DNA of 64,000 nucleotides. Origin: an uncultured Burkholderiales bacterium. Lineage in GTDB: Bacteria; Pseudomonadota; Gammaproteobacteria; Burkholderiales; Burkholderiaceae_C. Position numbers and translations under genes: made by a program. Below the pieces are notes generated by a model. It ran no database searches, had not been told where the DNA came from, and saw only the letters and a list, made by a program, of their open reading frames with translations. Below are positions 60,755 through 64,000 of the stretch, one piece after another. Position 1 is the first letter of the stretch; every line of letters begins with the position of its first letter. The stretch covers positions 43,061-107,060 of the forward strand of contig CAIZSE010000160.1 in assembly GCA_903935585.1 (NCBI GenBank), written 5' to 3'.

Positions 60755-62607
60755 ACGCTGATAAAGATGCGCTGATGGCTGGGTCCATGCGCCAATGGCT
60801 GGAACAGTTGTCAACTTGGCAAGGTCGTCCGGCTGACTACTGGCCCCACCTTGCACAGATGGCCCGCAGCTTGCTCGGCGCCCATGCCGTTGTGATTGGC
60901 AATTGGCAGCCCACTGACCAAAAGCAAAATCATTGGCAGGTCATGGCGGTTGATCCCATGCCGCCAGAGGCTGCGCAGGCCTTGCGATGGCTGGACGACA
61001 TGCCAGTGTCCCTTTGGCAAGAGGCGCGCCAGCAGAGCGTCGCTATCGGCCCCTCGACCACGGGACAATGGACCGCAGGATTGGCCAGTTTTCGTGTTCA
61101 GTCCAACCGTGAAATCTGCCTGCTGGCTGTGTTGCCCAAAAACTTGTTGGCAAGCGAGCAGGCGGGTCGGCTTCTTTCGGCTTTGGCATGGTCACCCGTC
61201 TTGTTCGAGCGTGACCGTCGGGCAAAGGTCGGCGAGCGCGATGCCACGCGGCTGGCACAAATCCTGGAAACGATCGGTCGCTTGCTGGAAGCCGAGAACC
61301 TGGATCGCGCGGCATTGGTGCTGGCCAATGACATGGCTGAGCGTTTCGCCTGCGAGGCGGTCAGTGTTTGCTGGCGCTCACGAGAGGGTTTGACGCTGCG
61401 CGCCATCAGCCACACCGAAAAAGTTGACCGGCGCAGCGAATTGACCGCCTTGCTTGAAGATGCAGGCGAGGAAGCCCTTCAACAGGCGCAGGAATTGAGT
61501 TGGCCCGGCCAGGACCCGCTGCTTCAGCCGGCCCACCATCGTTATGCGCAGCTGCAGCAACCGGGCTACCTTTATACCTTGCCGTTTGCACAGTCGGCTC
61601 AGGGTGAGGCGGCGCGTCATTGGGGTAGCCTGAGTCTTGAAAGGCAGAAGATGCCATTCACACAAGCCGAGCAGTGGGCCTTGCGCCTGTATGCCGACAT
61701 GGCAATGGGCCCCTTGGTGAGGCTGCACGAGGGCTCACGCGCGCTGCCCGTTCGGTTGTGGCGGGAACTTCAGCGAAGCTTGCCCGCCGTCCTGAAACCC
61801 CAAACCCTGATGGGTCGCAGGCTGGGGCAGGTTCTGGCGGCGGCCATGGTGCTGATCAGCCTGGTGCCGTTGCCTTATTCCGTCACGGCAGGTGCGACGG
61901 TCAAAACAGACACCATGGCTTTCATGGGTGCGCCTTTTGATGGTTTTCTGGAGTCCAGTGAGGTGCAACTGGGTGACCAGGTTCAGCCTGGACAGCCGCT
62001 GTTTGCCATCAGTACGCGAGAGTTGATGCTGGAGCGCGCCAGCATTCAGGCCGAAATATCGCAGCTCAGCCGCGAGGCCGAAAAGCGCAGGGCGGCCAAC
62101 CAATTGCCCGAAATGCAGGTGGCGGAGGCGCAGGTGGCACAAGCCCAAGCTAAGCTGCAGCAGACGCAGCAAAGGGTACAAGCGGCTGCGGTCATATCAC
62201 CTATGAAGGGTGTAGTCATTGAGGGGGAACCGGGCAAAAACCTCGGTGGCGCGGTCCGGCGGGGTGACAACATCATCAAAGTGGCCGCACTTTCGGCCCT
62301 CTATGTTGAAGCGGCCGTGTCAGAGAAAGACCTTAGTCGGATCCTTGTGGGTCAAAGTACCCGCTTGACCTTGCTGGCACAACCTGCAATGACCTATGCG
62401 TTAACCGTCAAACGCATCATTCCGCAAGCATCTGTCATCGAAGGGGAGAACGCTTTTCCGGTAAGGCTGGACTTGGATGCAGCTGCCAGTGCCTGGTGGC
62501 GTCCTGGCATGACAGGCGTCGTCAAGATTTTCGTGGGCTGGCGCCCATTGGCTTGGATTGCGACCCATCGGTTAATCGACTACCTGCGCCTCACGCTTTG
62601 GATTTGA
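60751..62607 (+). CDS. GAF-domain protein fused to a HlyD-like periplasmic adaptor
   Basis: A 618-residue protein. About 370 residues precede a single membrane segment ('LGQVLAAAMVLISLVPLPYSV', residues ~368-388). This cytoplasmic part includes a GAF-like region at about residues 165-325 ('LAQILETIGRLLEAENLDRA', 'ANDMAERFACEAVSVCW', 'WGSLSLERQKMPFTQAE'). After the membrane segment is a HlyD-like adaptor: 'GFLESSEVQLGDQVQPGQPL', a coiled coil at about 430-480, 'AAVISPMKGVVIEGEPGKNL', 'YVEAAVSEKDLSRILVG' and a final 'WWRPGMTGVVKIFVG'. GAF domains bind small ligands or act in signalling, so the protein could couple a cytoplasmic cue to envelope assembly. I prefer the TTG start because of its ribosome binding site and overlap with the SecA-like gene; ATG 60775 is the alternative. 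It ends the six-gene set. Confidence 0.88.
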   Translation: MNADKDALMAGSMRQWLEQLSTWQGRPADYWPHLAQMARSLLGAHAVVIGNWQPTDQKQNHWQVMAVDPMPPEAAQALRWLDDMPVSLWQEARQQSVAIGPSTTGQWTAGLASFRVQSNREICLLAVLPKNLLASEQAGRLLSALAWSPVLFERDRRAKVGERDATRLAQILETIGRLLEAENLDRAALVLANDMAERFACEAVSVCWRSREGLTLRAISHTEKVDRRSELTALLEDAGEEALQQAQELSWPGQDPLLQPAHHRYAQLQQPGYLYTLPFAQSAQGEAARHWGSLSLERQKMPFTQAEQWALRLYADMAMGPLVRLHEGSRALPVRLWRELQRSLPAVLKPQTLMGRRLGQVLAAAMVLISLVPLPYSVTAGATVKTDTMAFMGAPFDGFLESSEVQLGDQVQPGQPLFAISTRELMLERASIQAEISQLSREAEKRRAANQLPEMQVAEAQVAQAQAKLQQTQQRVQAAAVISPMKGVVIEGEPGKNLGGAVRRGDNIIKVAALSALYVEAAVSEKDLSRILVGQSTRLTLLAQPAMTYALTVKRIIPQASVIEGENAFPVRLDLDAAASAWWRPGMTGVVKIFVGWRPLAWIATHRLIDYLRLTLWI

Positions 62608-62996
62608 GGAAAGAGGTATCTTCTTTTACCAGGCCCTTGGAGCGGCCATTGCGGATGGGCGGCCCCTCATGCCCAGCGCACAGGGAGGCGGGGTTTCAAT
62701 CATGTTCAAGTCTTGTAATGGCTTTCGTTTGTGCAAAGAATGATCGAATTTCAGGCATTTCTTGACGATGGCATTCAAGGTTTAAGCGGCGAGGGCTTTA
62801 CAGACGTTTATCGCTCGGACTTTTCCTGTTGGCTCACACAATCTCTTGACGCCCTTGGTTCAATCAATCTGCCTTGTTCTGGATAAAGTCAGCTTGTTGC
62901 AAGTCCCTTGTCCATAATTATGAATTCAGAAGTGAGGCGTTTGGCTGTTGGGGCTGTCCTCAGAAGATTCATTTGGCTGGTATTCAGGAGACTTTC
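62608..62996 (+). other. Intergenic region between export gene set and prpE; nothing convincing
   Basis: The 389 bases contain no gene I can support. A 48-codon open frame (62740-62886) has no ribosome binding site and no recognisable product. There is no strong hairpin followed by a T-run; the best pairing (TGGGC/GCCCA near 62,665-62,684) has a 10-base loop and no T-tract. The second half is AT-richer, as expected of a promoter region. A CATAAT at 62913-62918 could be a -10 box for prpE, but no -35 fits at the right spacing. Confidence 0.5.
62986..62990 (+). promoter_or_regulatory. Ribosome binding site of prpE
   Basis: AGGAG ends 6 bases before the ATG at 62997 and fixes the prpE start. 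Confidence 0.8.
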
Positions 62997-64000
62997 ATGG
63001 GCAGCTTTGCTGACTTTCACGCACGTTCAATCAACGACCGCGACGCTTTCTGGGCCGAGCAGGCCAAGCTGGTGGACTGGAAAGTCCCGCCACAGCAAAT
63101 TTGCGACTACAGCAACCCGCCTTTTGCCAAGTGGTTTGTGGGCGGTCAGACCAACCTGTGCCACAACGCGGTTGACCGCCACTTGGCCGCGAGGGCAGAC
63201 CAGCCTGCCTTGATTTTTGTCTCGACCGAGACCGACCAGGAAAAAACTTACACCTTTCGGGAGTTGCATGCCGAAGTGCAGCGCATGGCCGCGATTTTGA
63301 AAGATCTGGGCGTGGTCAAAGGCGACCGCGTGTTGATTTACATGCCCATGATTGCCGAAGCCGCTTTTGCCATGCTGGCTTGTGTCCGCCTGGGGGCCAT
63401 CCATTCGGTGGTGTTTGGCGGTTTCGCCTCGCATTCACTGGCCACCCGCATCGAAGACGCTTCGCCCAAGGTCATCATCAGCGCCGATGCCGGTTCGCGT
63501 GGTGGCAAGGGCGTGCCCTACAAGCCCCTGCTGGACGAGGCCATCAAATTGTCTGCCCACAAGCCTGCCCATGTGATCATGGTGGACCGAAAGCTGGCCG
63601 CCTACACGCCCGTGGCGGGTCGCGATGTGGATTACGCCACCGAACGTGCCAAGCACATGGATGCTGTGGTGCCTTGCGAGTGGGTGGACGCCACACACCC
63701 CAGCTACACCTTGTACACCTCCGGCACGACCGGCAAACCGAAGGGCGTTCAACGCGACACCGGTGGCTACACCGTGGCCTTGGCTGCCAGCATGCCCAAT
63801 GTCTTTGAGGGCAAACCTGGCGGCACCTTCTTTTGCACCAGCGACATCGGTTGGGTGGTGGGCCACAGTTACATCATCTATGGCCCGCTGATCGGCGGCA
63901 TGGCGACCATTCTTTATGAAGGTTTGCCGATTCGGCCCGATGGCGGCATCTGGTGGAGCCTGGTCGAGAAATACAAAGTCAATGTGATGTTCAGCGCCCC
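62997..64000 (+). CDS. prpE: Propionyl-CoA synthetase (propionate--CoA ligase), 3'-truncated by window end
   Basis: 334 complete codons of an acyl-CoA synthetase of about 630 residues are visible; the gene runs off the window. The N-terminal part ('FHARSINDRDAFWAEQAK', 'YSNPPFAKWFVGGQTNLCHN') matches the acetyl-CoA synthetase N-terminal domain and is closest in wording to PrpE. The AMP-binding signature 'YTSGTTGKPKGV' is at residues 240-251, followed by 'TSDIGWVVGHSYIIYGPLI'. The enzyme activates propionate with ATP and CoA to propionyl-CoA, AMP and pyrophosphate in the cytoplasm, feeding the 2-methylcitrate or methylmalonyl pathway. AGGAG upstream supports the ATG at 62997. Acetyl-CoA synthetase (acs) is the main alternative. 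It is separated by 389 bases from the export genes and is probably a separate unit. Confidence 0.9.
   Translation, partial: MGSFADFHARSINDRDAFWAEQAKLVDWKVPPQQICDYSNPPFAKWFVGGQTNLCHNAVDRHLAARADQPALIFVSTETDQEKTYTFRELHAEVQRMAAILKDLGVVKGDRVLIYMPMIAEAAFAMLACVRLGAIHSVVFGGFASHSLATRIEDASPKVIISADAGSRGGKGVPYKPLLDEAIKLSAHKPAHVIMVDRKLAAYTPVAGRDVDYATERAKHMDAVVPCEWVDATHPSYTLYTSGTTGKPKGVQRDTGGYTVALAASMPNVFEGKPGGTFFCTSDIGWVVGHSYIIYGPLIGGMATILYEGLPIRPDGGIWWSLVEKYKVNVMFSA

Noticed and set aside
60700..60760. Possible frameshift explaining the short SecA-like protein
   Set aside because: Downstream sequence in all + frames encodes the GAF-HlyD protein and nothing like the SecA scaffold, wing or zinc tail. The ribosome binding site and start of the next gene sit exactly at the stop, so the short form looks genuine.
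54040..62607. An ABC transporter belonging to a classical type I secretion system
   Set aside because: No gene in the window has an ABC signature (LSGGQ) with Walker motifs; the only ATPase is SecA-like. One could still lie outside the window.
62608..62700. Transcription terminator after the export gene set
   Set aside because: Only weak pairings are visible (TGGGC/GCCCA with a 10-base loop; a short AAGA/TCTT stem) and none is followed by a T-run.
62740..62886. 48-codon open frame in the gap before prpE
   Set aside because: No ribosome binding site, no recognisable motif, and a length expected by chance.

Overview
The window is high-GC DNA with the gene style of a betaproteobacterium. I infer Burkholderiales, probably Comamonadaceae, from overall coding style and from the close fit of the last gene to proteobacterial PrpE; no rRNA or other marker is present to confirm it. 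All recognised genes lie on the + strand.

Nucleotides 1-53,676 are the 3' part of one uninterrupted giant gene. The frame is already open at base 1, so the N-terminus lies upstream, and the visible part encodes 17,891 residues (roughly 1.8 MDa at about 100 Da per residue). It is a modular, repeat-built surface or secreted protein. In order it has: (a) seven copies of a beta-rich unit of about 513-521 residues, three of them expanded by blocks of smaller modules (1-16.5 kb); (b) a less repetitive region with three LPLIG-type segments (16.5-22.5 kb); (c) an RTX calcium-binding nonapeptide run (22.8-23.0 kb); (d) beta-helix/hemagglutinin-like stretches interrupted by an aromatic-rich block with a PPC-like domain (23-35 kb); (e) about a dozen bacterial Ig-like domains (35.2-40.7 kb); (f) three families of hemagglutinin-like repeats with periods of about 70, 145 and 23 residues (41.5-52.7 kb); and (g) a non-repetitive, acidic C-terminal tail.

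Immediately downstream and tightly packed (53.7-62.6 kb) are six genes: a small DUF3467-type protein, a TolC-type outer-membrane channel, a short HlyD-type periplasmic adaptor, a PqqD-like/M50 zinc metalloprotease/HlyD-like membrane fusion, a shortened SecA-like ATPase, and a GAF-domain protein fused through one membrane segment to a HlyD-like periplasmic part. No ABC transporter ATPase or permease is present. The set looks like an export machine dedicated to the giant protein: TolC and the adaptors supply the envelope conduit and the SecA-like motor replaces the usual type I ABC exporter. This is the most interesting proposal here and it is an inference from gene content and order.

After a 389-bp gap with no convincing gene, the window ends inside prpE (propionyl-CoA synthetase), which appears to be an unrelated transcription unit.
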